64,000 nt of DNA from Alcaligenaceae bacterium SAGV5 (GCA_009360345.1 SPDP01000002.1:744001-808000); one strand, 5' to 3'. Positions 41,782 through 51,098 are shown, counted from the first letter of the stretch. Notes: a model not told the origin generated them from the letters alone. Translations and numbers: made by a program.

Positions 41782-42213
41782 TTACAGACCCTCCACCGTG
41801 ATGCCCATGCTGCGGGCGCTGCCGGCGATCGTGCGGACCGCGGCGTCCATGTCGGCAGCCGTCAGATCGGCTTGCTTGGTCTTGACGATTTCCTCGACCT
41901 GGGCGCGCGTCAGCGAGCCAACCTTGTCGGTATGGGGCTTGGGCGAACCCTTCTGGATGCCCGCGGCCTTCTTGATGAGAATGGTCGCCGGGGGCGACTT
42001 CATCACGAAGGTGAAGCTCTTGTCGGCGTAGGCGGTGATCACCACGGGAATCGGCAGACCGGGCTCCATGCCCTGGGTCTTGGCGTTGAACGCCTTGCAG
42101 AATTCCATGATGTTCAGGCCGCGCTGACCCAGCGCCGGACCGATCGGGGGGGAGGGATTGGCTTTACCAGCTGGCACTTGCAGCTTGATGAAGCCGACGA
42201 TTTTCTTCGCCAT
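41782..42213 (-). CDS. rplK: 50S ribosomal protein L11
   Basis: A 143-residue L11 with the proline-rich N-terminal domain ([20 protein letters not shown]), the [15 protein letters not shown] helix and the RNA-binding C-terminal domain ([17 protein letters not shown] end). It forms the GTPase-associated centre with 23S rRNA. Preceded by two strong hairpins after nusG. Confidence 0.99.
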   Translation of the reverse strand: MAKKIVGFIKLQVPAGKANPSPPIGPALGQRGLNIMEFCKAFNAKTQGMEPGLPIPVVITAYADKSFTFVMKSPPATILIKKAAGIQKGSPKPHTDKVGSLTRAQVEEIVKTKQADLTAADMDAAVRTIAGSARSMGITVEGL

Positions 42214-42282
42214 GCTTGACTCCTTGCGGGTACGTTCGCAGGCCGTTCAGGCCTGCTCCCCGGGGTTGACGGTCGGGATTGT

Positions 42283-42337
42283 CCGCGGCGCGAACGCCGC
42301 GGGCCGGATGGCGCTGACCGTAGCGCCCCATCCGGCC
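42283..42337 (-). promoter_or_regulatory. two GC-rich hairpins in the nusG-rplK spacer
   Basis: On the minus strand, just after the nusG stop, a 14-bp stem (GGCCGGATGG-CGCT with its complement, two-base bulge, 6-base loop, 42302-42337) is followed at once by a perfect 8-bp stem CCGCGGCG/CGCCGCGG with a TTCG loop (42283-42302). No T tract follows, so simple termination is unlikely. They may be processing or stability elements or part of the L1 target ahead of rplK. Confidence 0.55.
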
Positions 42338-42347
42338 AAAGATCTGA

Positions 42348-42881
42348 TCAGGACTTCTCGACCTGACTGAAATCGAGTTCCACCGGGGTCGATCGCCCGA
42401 AAATCGTGACCGACACGCGCAGCTTGCTCTTTTCGTAGTTCACGTCTTCCACGTTGCCGTTGAAGTCGGTGAACGGACCTTCCTTGATGCGGACCATCTC
42501 GCCCACTTCGAAGAGGATCTTGGGACGCGGCTTCTCCACGCCTTCTTCCATCTGCGACAGGATATCGTCGACTTCGCGCTGGGGGATGGGCGTGGGGCGA
42601 TTGCCGGATCCGCCCACGAAGCCCGTCACCTTGTTGGTGTTCTTCACCAGGTGCCAGGTTTCGTCGGTCAGGTCCATCTCGACCAGCACGTAGCCGGGGA
42701 AGAAACGGCGCTCGGTGATGGACTTCTGGCCACCCTTGACCTCGATGACCTCTTCCGTGGGCACCAGGATGCGACCGAAGGAGGTCTGCAGCGCGGCCCG
42801 CTCGATGCGTTCCGTCAGCGCCTTCTGGACGCTTTTTTCCATGCCGGAATAGACATGGACAACGTACCAACGTTTGCTCAT
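42348..42881 (-). CDS. nusG: transcription termination/antitermination factor NusG
   Basis: A 177-residue NusG. The NGN domain ([29 protein letters not shown]) binds RNA polymerase and the KOW domain ([20 protein letters not shown]) contacts Rho or ribosomal S10. It lies 18 bases after secE, as in nearly all proteobacteria. Confidence 0.99.
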   Translation of the reverse strand: MSKRWYVVHVYSGMEKSVQKALTERIERAALQTSFGRILVPTEEVIEVKGGQKSITERRFFPGYVLVEMDLTDETWHLVKNTNKVTGFVGGSGNRPTPIPQREVDDILSQMEEGVEKPRPKILFEVGEMVRIKEGPFTDFNGNVEDVNYEKSKLRVSVTIFGRSTPVELDFSQVEKS

Positions 42882-42899
42882 CGTCTTGTTTCCGCCGTG

Positions 42900-43280
42900 T
42901 TATTTCCAACCGAGAATGAGGTCGTACAACACCCACTCGATGGTTTTATCCGTAAGCCACAGGAACAGTGCCATGACCACCACGAAGGCGAACACTGCGA
43001 CCGTGGTCTGGATGGTTTCCTTGCGGGAAGGCCATACGACCTTGCGCGTTTCCTGAACCGAATCCTGGCCGAACGCGACCAGGCGCCGCCCGGGTTCGCT
43101 GAACCAGGCAATCACGAGGGCAACGACCACACCGGCGACGATGACGCCCACCCGGGCGATCGTAGGGCTGCTGGCCAAGGCGTAGAACCCCACCAGCCCC
43201 GCGACGAACGCCGCGATGGCCAGGCCCAGCTTGATGCGGTCGGCAGTGCTAGTTATGGTTTCTACGTTTGGATTCGACAT
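42900..43280 (-). CDS. secE: preprotein translocase subunit SecE
   Basis: A 126-residue SecE of the three-helix type. Two N-terminal membrane segments lie about residues 17-37 and 43-62. The conserved cytoplasmic amphipathic helix with VVWPSRKETIQTT and the essential third membrane segment close the protein. ATG 43280 gives the usual start (MSNPNVETI). Stabilises SecY in the SecYEG channel. Confidence 0.97.
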   Translation of the reverse strand: MSNPNVETITSTADRIKLGLAIAAFVAGLVGFYALASSPTIARVGVIVAGVVVALVIAWFSEPGRRLVAFGQDSVQETRKVVWPSRKETIQTTVAVFAFVVVMALFLWLTDKTIEWVLYDLILGWK

Positions 43281-43355
43281 CTTTTCGTCCGGGCAGCGCC
43301 AGACATTGCTGGCGGCGACGGTGCTTGCAAAAACAACCGGGGCTGGAGGCGCCGC

Positions 43356-43381
43356 GCCGGGCTTTTGTTGGAAGCCCCGGC
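43356..43381 (-). other. hairpin between tRNA-Trp and secE
   Basis: GCCGGGGCTT and AAGCCCGGC pair (9-10 bp with one bulged base, 7-base loop) 26 bases after the tRNA-Trp 3' end on the minus strand, with a short TTGTTTTT run some 20 bases further on. It may be a weak terminator or a processing site separating the tRNA from the secE message. Not a classic terminator, because the T run is displaced. Confidence 0.35.
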
Positions 43382-43406
43382 TAGACCCCGATGGCTCCGG
43401 GAGAGG

Positions 43407-43482
43407 TGGCAGGGGAAGAGGGAATCGAACCCACAACCTTCGGTTTTGGAGACCGACGCTCTGCCAATTGAGCTATTCCCCT
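43407..43482 (-). tRNA. tRNA-Trp (anticodon CCA)
   Basis: A 76-base cloverleaf with encoded CCA. Acceptor AGGGGAA pairs with TTCCCCT, the anticodon loop is CTCCAAA (anticodon CCA, tryptophan), and the T arm contains GGTTCGAATCC. It sits between tuf and secE, the standard position in Burkholderiales. Confidence 0.97.
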
Positions 43483-43487
43483 AATGG

Positions 43488-43567
43488 AGCCCCCCCTCGC
43501 GCTTCGCGCTCCCCCAGGGGCGACGCTGGCGGACCGGCAGAGCCGGGTCCACGGCGTCCTGGGTAGG
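43488..43567. repeat. ~80-bp palindromic dispersed repeat, copy 1
   Basis: Starts with a run of C, a GCG-rich mini-hairpin and CCCCCAGGGG, followed by a longer stem (GACGC ... GGACCGGC-loop-GCCGGGTCC ... GCGTC). It is closely related to 53661-53745, with a compensating change in the outer stem. Lies between the tuf terminator and tRNA-Trp. Probably a mobile REP-like element of this lineage. Confidence 0.7.
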
Positions 43568-43616
43568 GCCGGATTCTTAAGGAGAGGCCCTGGAACTGCT
43601 AACCTTCACTACAACA

Positions 43617-43638
43617 CACCCCGCGCCAGCGCGGGGTG
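43617..43638 (-). terminator. hairpin terminator after tuf
   Basis: A perfect 10-bp inverted repeat (CACCCCGCGC/GCGCGGGGTG, two-base loop) starting 6 bases after the tuf stop on the minus strand, followed by TGTTGT, a weak T-rich tail. Likely ends tuf transcription at least in part. Confidence 0.65.
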
Positions 43639-43644
43639 AGAATC

Positions 43645-44835
<1,191 letters not shown>

Positions 44836-44888
44836 GGCTGACTCCCGCCTCTGGATGCCTGCTATAACGGATGGAACCGCAAAAAAAC

Positions 44889-44963
<75 letters not shown>

Positions 44964-45033
44964 GAATTCTGTACTGCAACCACCGGACCGTCCGGCAACT
45001 CACCGGGAACCCGGGCGCCTGCGACGACCTCGT

Positions 45034-45107
45034 TGGAGCGGGTGAAGGGAATCGAACCCTCGTCGTAAGCTTGGAAGGCTTCTGCTCTACCATTGAGCTA
45101 CACCCGC
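45034..45107 (-). tRNA. tRNA-Gly (anticodon TCC)
   Basis: A 74-base cloverleaf with encoded CCA. Acceptor GCGGGTG pairs with CACCCGC, the anticodon loop is CTTCCAA (anticodon TCC), and the T loop has GTTCGATTC. Second tRNA of the operon. Confidence 0.97.
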
Positions 45108-45247
45108 CTGCCACTACTGCCGCGGACCCCACCGCCGCCAAACCTTCCAGCCAAAATTTTGACCAGCCGCTTGAGTTACAGCACGCTCCAAGCTACTGGC
45201 CACGTCGCGGGTCCACCCACGAATTTCTACCGGAAAGCAAAGCTTTT

Positions 45248-45334
45248 TGGTGGAGGGGATTGGATTCGAACCAATGTAGGCGCAAGGCCAACAGATTTAC
45301 AGTCTGCCCCCTTTAACCACTCGGGCACCCCTCC
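45248..45334 (-). tRNA. tRNA-Tyr (anticodon GTA)
   Basis: An 87-base class II tRNA with a long variable arm and encoded CCA. Acceptor GGAGGGG pairs with CCCCTCC, the anticodon loop is CTGTAAA (anticodon GTA), and the T arm has GGTTCGAATCC. First gene of the tRNA-tuf operon. The 140 bases to tRNA-Gly hold no other gene. Confidence 0.97.
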
Positions 45335-45349
45335 GCCGGGGAACGAAAG

Positions 45350-45378
45350 ATTATGAAGGAGCCAAAAAGGAAAGTCAA
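45350..45378 (-). promoter_or_regulatory. sigma-70 promoter of the tRNA-Tyr/Gly/Thr-tuf operon
   Basis: On the minus strand: -35 TTGACT (45373-45378), exactly 17 bases of spacer, and -10 CATAAT (45350-45355), each one mismatch from consensus. The predicted start falls about 9 bases before the tRNA-Tyr 5' end, with a GC-rich stretch after the -10 as in stringently controlled stable-RNA promoters. Confidence 0.8.
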
Positions 45379-45403
45379 CTCAGCCTCCCCGCGCGGTACT
45401 CGA

Positions 45404-45477
45404 GTTGGCCAACCCAGGGTTTCCACTAGGAATTCATTCGTTTTAAAAGCCTAAAAGTCCATATATAGTCTTTTAGG
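45404..45477 (+). promoter_or_regulatory. palindromes in the promoter region of the Bug gene
   Basis: AT-rich region between the tRNA promoter and the Bug gene at 45503. It contains GTTGGCCAAC (45404-45413, a perfect 10-bp palindrome) and an 8-bp inverted repeat CCTAAAAG/CTTTTAGG (45450-45457 and 45470-45477) around a TATATA-containing 12-base spacer. The TATATA may be the -10, so the repeat may be a regulator site over the promoter. Confidence 0.5.
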
Positions 45478-45502
45478 TCTTATTAAAAACGAGGAGACTT
45501 CC

Positions 45503-46468
45503 GTGAGGATACGCCAGGTCCTGTATGCGGGCATCGCCGCCGTCGCCGCGTGTGCCGGCGCAGCGGCGCACGCCGCCGATTTCCCCCAACGCCAGATCCG
45601 CATCCTGGTGCCCTTCCCGCCCGGCAGCGGCACCGACGGATCGGCCCGCGTGCTGGCGCAGGAGATCACCAGGGCCACCGGGCAGACGGTGGTCGTGGAG
45701 AACAAGGCGGGAGCCAACGGCTTCATCGCCACCGAAGAGGTCATGCGCGCCCCGGCCGACGGCTACACGCTGCTGCTGACCAGCAATACGCACGTGGCCA
45801 ACAAGTTCCTGTTCAAACGCACGCCCTACGACCCGGTCCAGGACTTCAAGGGCATCACCTTGCTCAAGGAGGGCCCCCTGGTGCTGCTGGTACGGGCCGA
45901 CTCGCCGATCCGCAGCGCCGCCGACCTGACCCGCGCCGCGCGCGCCGCCAAGACACCGCTGGCCTTCGGCAGCGGCAACTCGTCTTCGCGGGTGGCCGCC
46001 GAACTCTATAAGCAGCTCGAGCACGTCGACATGCTCTACGTGCCCTACAAGGGCAACCCGCTGGCCATCGGCGACCTGATCGGCGGGCGGATCGACCTGA
46101 TCTTCGCCGACTCGACCTCGGCCACCCCCTTGATCCGGGGCGGCAAGGTACGGGCGATCGCGACCACCGGGCGGGCCCGCACCCCCAACCTGCAGGAAAC
46201 CCCCACTCTTATAGAGAGCGGGTTGGCGGACTTCAACCTGGGCTCGTGGCTGGTCGTGCTGGCGCCGCGCGACACGCCCGATCCCGTGGTCGATCGCCTG
46301 AACCAGCTCTTCCGCGATGCGCTGCGCACCGAAACCGTGAAGCGCAACTTCCTGGAATCGGACGCGGTGCCGCTGGGGACCAGCCGCCAGGAACTGGCCG
46401 ACTTCATGGACTCGGAGAACCGCCGCTGGGGTTCGATCATCCAGAAAGCCGGCATCCAGCCCGAGTAA
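45503..46468 (+). CDS. Bug-family tripartite tricarboxylate transporter substrate-binding protein
   Basis: A 321-residue periplasmic binding protein. The signal peptide is MRIRQVLYAGIAAVAACAGA onward, ending AHAA. Bug motifs: IRILVPFPPGSGTDGSAR, VENKAGANGFIAT, APADGYTLLLTS and LAPRDTP. It uses a GTG start at 45503 behind a GAGGAG ribosome site. First gene before an enoyl-CoA hydratase gene (18-base gap), so it likely supplies the acid degraded by the CoA-dependent enzymes downstream. Confidence 0.92.
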   Translation: MRIRQVLYAGIAAVAACAGAAAHAADFPQRQIRILVPFPPGSGTDGSARVLAQEITRATGQTVVVENKAGANGFIATEEVMRAPADGYTLLLTSNTHVANKFLFKRTPYDPVQDFKGITLLKEGPLVLLVRADSPIRSAADLTRAARAAKTPLAFGSGNSSSRVAAELYKQLEHVDMLYVPYKGNPLAIGDLIGGRIDLIFADSTSATPLIRGGKVRAIATTGRARTPNLQETPTLIESGLADFNLGSWLVVLAPRDTPDPVVDRLNQLFRDALRTETVKRNFLESDAVPLGTSRQELADFMDSENRRWGSIIQKAGIQPE

Positions 46469-46486
46469 CCCCCCCCCGGAGCATCC

Positions 46487-47263
46487 ATGTCCATCGACAC
46501 CCAGAAGACCGACCGCGGGGTCGGCATCATCACCATCAATCGTCCCGAGAAGCTCAACGCCATGGACGCGGAGCACTATCGGGGCCTGTCCGACGCCTGG
46601 GCGCAAATGCGCGACGACACCGACGTGCGCGCCATCGTCATCACCGGCGCCGGCGAGAAATCCTTCAGCACGGGCGCCGACCTCAAGACCTTCATCGGCA
46701 ATCCGCCCCAGCTGTCGGAGTTCTGGCTGACCCAGCAGGGCATGCTGCTCAACCGCGGGCTGGAGATGTGGAAGCCGGTGATCGCCGCGGTCAACGGCTA
46801 TTGCCTGGGCGGCGGCATGACGCTGCTGCTGGCGACCGATATCCGCCTGGCCGTGCCGCACGCGACCTTCGGCCTGTCCGAGGTCAAGCGCGGGGTGATC
46901 GCCGCCAACGGCGGCACGCAGCGCGTGATCGAGCAGTTGCCGCGCGCCATCGCCATGGAGTTCCTGCTGACCGGCGATGCCTTCGACGCCGCCACCGCCG
47001 AACGCTGGGGCCTGATCAACCGCCAGGTCGAGCCCGCGCAGTTGATGTCCGAGGCCCTGAAAATCGCCGGGCGCATCGCCGCCAATGCCCCGCTGGCCGT
47101 GCAGGCCGCCAAGGAACTGGCCCTGCGCGCGGGCAGCATGGACCTGAACGTCGGATTGCGCATGGAGCAGTTGTACAACCGCATGCTGTCGGCCACCGAA
47201 GACGCCGCCGAAGGCCGCCAGGCCTTCAAGGAAAAGCGTCCGGCCCGGTTCAATGCGCGCTGA
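46487..47263 (+). CDS. enoyl-CoA hydratase/isomerase (crotonase fold)
   Basis: A 258-residue crotonase-fold protein. The oxyanion hole segments are STGADLKTFIG and NGYCLGGGMTLLLATDI. Of the two catalytic acids, Glu in the FGLSEVKRGVIAANGG region is present; the second position reads near NGGTQRV and is less certain. It would hydrate an enoyl-CoA to a 3-hydroxyacyl-CoA. Lies between the Bug gene and the thiolase-fold gene (16-base gap) in a CoA-pathway operon. Confidence 0.88.
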   Translation: MSIDTQKTDRGVGIITINRPEKLNAMDAEHYRGLSDAWAQMRDDTDVRAIVITGAGEKSFSTGADLKTFIGNPPQLSEFWLTQQGMLLNRGLEMWKPVIAAVNGYCLGGGMTLLLATDIRLAVPHATFGLSEVKRGVIAANGGTQRVIEQLPRAIAMEFLLTGDAFDAATAERWGLINRQVEPAQLMSEALKIAGRIAANAPLAVQAAKELALRAGSMDLNVGLRMEQLYNRMLSATEDAAEGRQAFKEKRPARFNAR

Positions 47264-47279
47264 CGCCACAGGAAACCCC

Positions 47280-48410
47280 ATGAGAGGAAAGTACGTCATC
47301 GCCGGGATCGGCCACACCCGCTACGGCAAGCTGCCCGGCCGCTCGACCGTCAGCCTGAATGTCGAGGCCTGCCGCAACGCACTGGCCGATGCCAACGTCG
47401 GCAAGGACATCATCGACGCCCTGTTCGTCAAGGTGCCGACCTCGGCCCGCGAATTCATGTACGGCCAGAAACTGGCCGAAGCCATGGGCCTGCGCCCGAA
47501 GCTGGGCGGGGCCTGGGACCAGGGCGGCGCGGCCAACGTGGCGCTGATCTCCCAGGCCGTCATGGCGATCGAGGCGGGCCAGTGCGAAGCCGCCCTGGTC
47601 TGCTACGCGGACAACCCCCGCACCGGCAACCGCGCCGTCTACGCGCGGCCGCGCGGCGACGACGCCGTGTACGGATGGTTTTCCACCGCCGCCGGCTACG
47701 CGATGATCCAGCGCCGCCACATGATCGAACACGGCACGCGCCCCGAAGATCTCGGCGCCATCGCCAAGGCCTGCCGGCGCCACGGCGCGGCCAATCCCAA
47801 CGCGCAATTGCGCGGCGCCATTTCCCTGGACGACTACATGGCCTCGCCCATGCAGATCGACCCGCTGCGCCGCGACGACTGCTGCCTGGTCTCCGACGGC
47901 GGCGCGGCGGTGGTCGTGATGAGCGCGGCGCGCGCCCGCGCGCTGGGCGTGCCGAACGCCGTCCCCATCCTGGGCTTCGGCCAGGGCCAGACCTCGTGGG
48001 AAGTGGCGCAGCGGCCCACGCTCACTTCGACCGAGGCGGTCGTCTCCGGCCGCACCGCCTTCGCCATGGCCGGCCTCGCGCCCAAGGACATCGACGTCGC
48101 TCAGATCTACGACTGTTTCACCATCACCGCGCTGATGACGCTGGAGGACTACGGCTTCTGCAAGAAGGGCGAAGGCGGCCGGTTCGTCGCCGACGGCCGC
48201 ATCGAGGCCGGCGGCGACCTGCCGCTCAACACCAGCGGCGGCCTGCTGTCCGAGACCGGCATGCCCGGCATGCAGCTGGTCATCGAGGGCGTGCGGCAGA
48301 TCCGCGGGCAGGCCACGCTGCAGGTGCCCGGCGCCGACACCTGCCTCGTCAGCAACCAGGGCGGCACCATGCACACCCACAGCACGCTCATTCTAGGCAG
48401 CCAGCCATGA
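47280..48410 (+). CDS. thiolase-fold protein lacking the nucleophilic cysteine (Ltp2/SCP2-type, possible acyl-CoA retro-aldolase)
   Basis: A 376-residue SCP2-thiolase-like protein. Where thiolases have the acylated Cys in a CASG motif, this protein reads DQGGAANVAL (residues 80-89) with no Cys. The HPxGA histidine motif is also altered, to ETGMPG (325-330). YDCF (277-280) and NTSGGLL are retained. Cys-less homologs paired with a DUF35 partner, such as actinobacterial Ltp2, act as retro-aldolases in side-chain removal. The DUF35 gene indeed overlaps by four bases here. Thiolysis is therefore unlikely, and aldol cleavage of the hydratase product is the preferred inference. A structural or scaffolding role is possible. 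Confidence 0.8.
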   Translation: MRGKYVIAGIGHTRYGKLPGRSTVSLNVEACRNALADANVGKDIIDALFVKVPTSAREFMYGQKLAEAMGLRPKLGGAWDQGGAANVALISQAVMAIEAGQCEAALVCYADNPRTGNRAVYARPRGDDAVYGWFSTAAGYAMIQRRHMIEHGTRPEDLGAIAKACRRHGAANPNAQLRGAISLDDYMASPMQIDPLRRDDCCLVSDGGAAVVVMSAARARALGVPNAVPILGFGQGQTSWEVAQRPTLTSTEAVVSGRTAFAMAGLAPKDIDVAQIYDCFTITALMTLEDYGFCKKGEGGRFVADGRIEAGGDLPLNTSGGLLSETGMPGMQLVIEGVRQIRGQATLQVPGADTCLVSNQGGTMHTHSTLILGSQP

Positions 48411-48817
48411 CCGAATTTCCCCAGCCCGACATTACCGAGACCAACCGCCCGTTCTGGGATGGCCTGAAGGCCGGCGAGCTGCTGTTCCAGCAATGCGGGC
48501 AAGGCCACCGCTGGCTGCCGGCGCGCGACCACTGCCCGCACTGCCTGAGCGACGACGTCCGCTTCGTGCCCGCGGCCGGCGGCGCCCGCCTCGTCAGTTG
48601 GGTGCTCTACCGCAGCGCCCACCATCCGGCCTTCGAATCGCGCGTGCCCTACAACGTGGCCATCGTGGAACTGGACGAAGGGCCGCGCATGATCTCCAAC
48701 GTTCTTTGCGACGAACCGGCGCTGCGCGCCGACATGCCGCTGCGCCTGCGGATCGAGGCCCAGGACGACTACGCGGTGGCGCGCTTCGAGCCCGCCGGGC
48801 AGGGGGGCCAGGCATGA
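48407..48817 (+). CDS. DUF35 zinc-ribbon OB-fold protein, partner of the thiolase-fold enzyme
   Basis: A 136-residue protein with a rubredoxin-like zinc ribbon (Cys in QCGQGH, then HCPHC, about residues 30-47) and a C-terminal OB fold. Such proteins bind CoA thioesters and form complexes with SCP2-thiolase-like enzymes, often needed for their activity. The ATG overlaps the thiolase-fold gene stop (ATGA), supporting a stoichiometric complex. Its stop overlaps an ATG of the CoA-transferase frame. Confidence 0.87.
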   Translation: MTEFPQPDITETNRPFWDGLKAGELLFQQCGQGHRWLPARDHCPHCLSDDVRFVPAAGGARLVSWVLYRSAHHPAFESRVPYNVAIVELDEGPRMISNVLCDEPALRADMPLRLRIEAQDDYAVARFEPAGQGGQA

Positions 48818-48828
48818 GTGCCCGCGCC

Positions 48829-48890
48829 CGGCCGCCCCGAGGCGGCGCGCCCTCTCACGGGGAGGATATCGCGCAGCGGCAGGAGGGTAC
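48829..48890. repeat. GC-rich palindromic repeat-like element before the CoA-transferase gene
   Basis: An inverted repeat GCCGCC/GGCGGC (48831-48846, four-base loop) followed by CCTC/GGAGG pairing. The composition and layout are like intergenic repeat elements and unlike coding sequence of the CaiB family. It ends at an AGGAGG (48881-48886) that serves the GTG start at 48895. A second family distinct from the 43488/53661 repeats. Identity as a dispersed repeat is inferred. Confidence 0.4.
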
Positions 48891-48894
48891 ACCC

Positions 48895-50100
48895 GTGGGC
48901 GCCGGCATGCCCCAGCCCCTGGCCGGCATCACGGTGCTGGACCTGACCCAGATCTACAACGGCCCCTACGCCACCTTCCTGATGGCGCGGGCCGGCGCGG
49001 ACATCGTCAAGATCGAGCCGCCCGGCGGCGAACACCTGCGCAAGCGCGAAACACTGCCCGACGACGTGGTGACGGTGCCGTTCGCCATGTTCAACGCCAA
49101 CAAGCGTTCGCTGTGCCTGGACCTGAAGACCGACACCGGCCGCGCCGTGCTGCGGCGGCTGGCCGCCCGCGCCGACGTGCTGGTCGAGAACTTCACCCCC
49201 AGCGCCATGGAGCGGCTGGGACTGGGCGCCGAATCGCTGATGGCGGCCAACCCCCGGCTCATCTACGCGTCGAGCTCCGGCTACGGCAGCACCGGCCCCT
49301 ATCGCGACTACCCCGCCATGGACCTGGCGGTGCAGGCCATGTCGGGCGTCCTGAGCAGCACCGGCCAACCGGACGGCGATCCGGTCAAGGCCGGCCCGGC
49401 CGTATGCGACTTCATGGCGGGCATCCACCTGTACGGCGCCATCGTCACGGCCCTGCTGCGGCGCGAACGCACCGGCGCGGGCGGACGCGTGGAGGTCTCG
49501 ATGATGGAGGCGGTCTATCCGTCGCTGGCCTCCAACCTGGGCGGACTGCGCCGCGGCAACCGCAGGCCGCAGCGCACCGGCAACCGGCATGGCGGCATGG
49601 GGTTGGCGCCCTACAACGTCTATCCATCGGCCGACGGCCACGTCGCCATCATCACCACCAACGAAAAACACTGGCGCGCGCTGGTGGCCGCGCTGGACCT
49701 GGACGCGCTGGCCGCCGATCCCCGCTACGCCACGCGCGATGCGCGCGCGCGCCACATGGACGAGCTGGACGAGGCGCTGGGCGCCGTCACCCGGCGCCTG
49801 GGCAATGCCGAGCTGCTGGCCCGCCTGCGCGCGCGGACCGTGCCCTGCGCGCCGGTACAGGAGCTGCTGGACGTGGTGGACGACCCGCACCTGCATGCGC
49901 GCGGCGCGCTGCGCCACATCGACCATCCCGCCTACGGCCGCATCCTGGTGCCGGACACGCCGCTGCGATTCCTCGACCAGGAACCGCCCCCCTACCGGCC
50001 CAGTCCCGGCCTGGGGTCCCAGGCGCGGGAGATCCTGGCCGACCTGCTGCAATGCGGGGACGACGAACTTGATAGACTGCAAGCCGAGCTGTCCCCCTGA
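48895..50100 (+). CDS. CaiB/BaiF family (class III) CoA-transferase
   Basis: A 401-residue family III CoA-transferase. The typical start PLAGITVLDLTQIYNGPYAT, the VENFTPSAMERLGLG segment and the catalytic Asp143 in YPAMDLAVQAMSG are visible. It would activate an acid by CoA transfer for the hydratase/thiolase-fold pathway. GTG 48895 has a perfect AGGAGG eight bases upstream. An in-frame ATG at 48814 overlaps the DUF35 stop, but the added 27 residues are encoded by repeat-like sequence and do not fit the family. ATG 48907 is a third option. Confidence 0.87.
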   Translation: MGAGMPQPLAGITVLDLTQIYNGPYATFLMARAGADIVKIEPPGGEHLRKRETLPDDVVTVPFAMFNANKRSLCLDLKTDTGRAVLRRLAARADVLVENFTPSAMERLGLGAESLMAANPRLIYASSSGYGSTGPYRDYPAMDLAVQAMSGVLSSTGQPDGDPVKAGPAVCDFMAGIHLYGAIVTALLRRERTGAGGRVEVSMMEAVYPSLASNLGGLRRGNRRPQRTGNRHGGMGLAPYNVYPSADGHVAIITTNEKHWRALVAALDLDALAADPRYATRDARARHMDELDEALGAVTRRLGNAELLARLRARTVPCAPVQELLDVVDDPHLHARGALRHIDHPAYGRILVPDTPLRFLDQEPPPYRPSPGLGSQAREILADLLQCGDDELDRLQAELSP

Positions 50101-50123
50101 CCCCCCATTTCGAGACTCCCATC

Positions 50124-51098
50124 ATGCAGCAAGACGCGATCATCATTTCGCGGGCCGGCGGGCCCGAGGTCCTGGTTCCCGCGCGGTGCGACATCCCTCA
50201 GCCGGCCGCCGACGAAGTGGTCGTCAAGGTCGCATGGGCCGGCGTCAACCGCCACGACTGCGGCCAGCGTTCGCGCGGCCCCAACGACCACGAATCCGAC
50301 ATCCCCGGCCTGGAAGTCTCCGGCACGGTGCATGCCGTGGGACCGCTGGCGCGCGGGCTGGAAGTCGGCATGCAGGTGTGCGCGCTGGTCAACGGCGGCG
50401 GCTATGCCGAATATGTCGCCACGCACTGGCAACAAGTGCTGCCGGTTCCCGCCGGCCTGACGCTGCAGCAGGCCGCCTGCCTGCCCGAGGCGGCCTTCAC
50501 CACCTGGTACAACTTCTTTTCCCTGGCGGCGCTGCAGGTGGGCGAGTCGGTGCTCATCCACGGCGCGACCAGCGGCGTGGGCGTGTTCGCCGTCCAATTG
50601 CTGTCGGCGCTGGGCCATCCGGTCTACGCCACCAGCGGCAGCGCCGAAAAGTGCGCCCTGGCGCTGAGCCTGGGCGCGCGCCGCGCCTTCAATTACAAGA
50701 CCGAACCCTTCGCGCAGCTGCTGCAGGAAGCCGGCACGCCGGTGGACGTGATCCTCGACATGTCGGGCGGACGGCACATGGAGCAGAATCTGGCCGCGCT
50801 GGCCTACGGCGGCCGCATCCTGCACCTGTCGGGCGGTACCGCGCCGGTGCCATTGTCGCTGCGCGCCATCATGCAGAAGGAAGCCCGCGTGACCGGCGCC
50901 ATGATGCGCCCCCTGCCGGCCGCCAGGAAGGCGCTCGTCGCGCAGGCGCTCAGGAAGGTCGTCTGGCCGCTGGTGGGCAGCCGCATCCAGACCCGGGTGC
51001 ACCAGACCTATCCGCTCGCCCAGGCCAGCCAGGCCCACCGCGACATGGAGCAAGGCGACCACAGCGGCAAGCTGCTGCTGCAGGTGGACGCGGCCTGA
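50124..51098 (+). CDS. NAD(P)H:quinone oxidoreductase-like MDR protein
   Basis: A 324-residue medium-chain dehydrogenase/reductase. The GroES-like N-terminal half (VAWAGVNRHDCGQRSRG) lacks the Cys/His zinc ligands of alcohol dehydrogenases. The nucleotide motif is HGATSGVGVFAVQL, with GARRAFNYKTEPFAQ typical of zeta-crystallin/PIG3-type quinone reductases. Encoded 23 bases after the CoA-transferase, in the same direction, and convergent with the GntR gene. Possible role: reducing an enone or quinone intermediate. Confidence 0.87.
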   Translation: MQQDAIIISRAGGPEVLVPARCDIPQPAADEVVVKVAWAGVNRHDCGQRSRGPNDHESDIPGLEVSGTVHAVGPLARGLEVGMQVCALVNGGGYAEYVATHWQQVLPVPAGLTLQQAACLPEAAFTTWYNFFSLAALQVGESVLIHGATSGVGVFAVQLLSALGHPVYATSGSAEKCALALSLGARRAFNYKTEPFAQLLQEAGTPVDVILDMSGGRHMEQNLAALAYGGRILHLSGGTAPVPLSLRAIMQKEARVTGAMMRPLPAARKALVAQALRKVVWPLVGSRIQTRVHQTYPLAQASQAHRDMEQGDHSGKLLLQVDAA

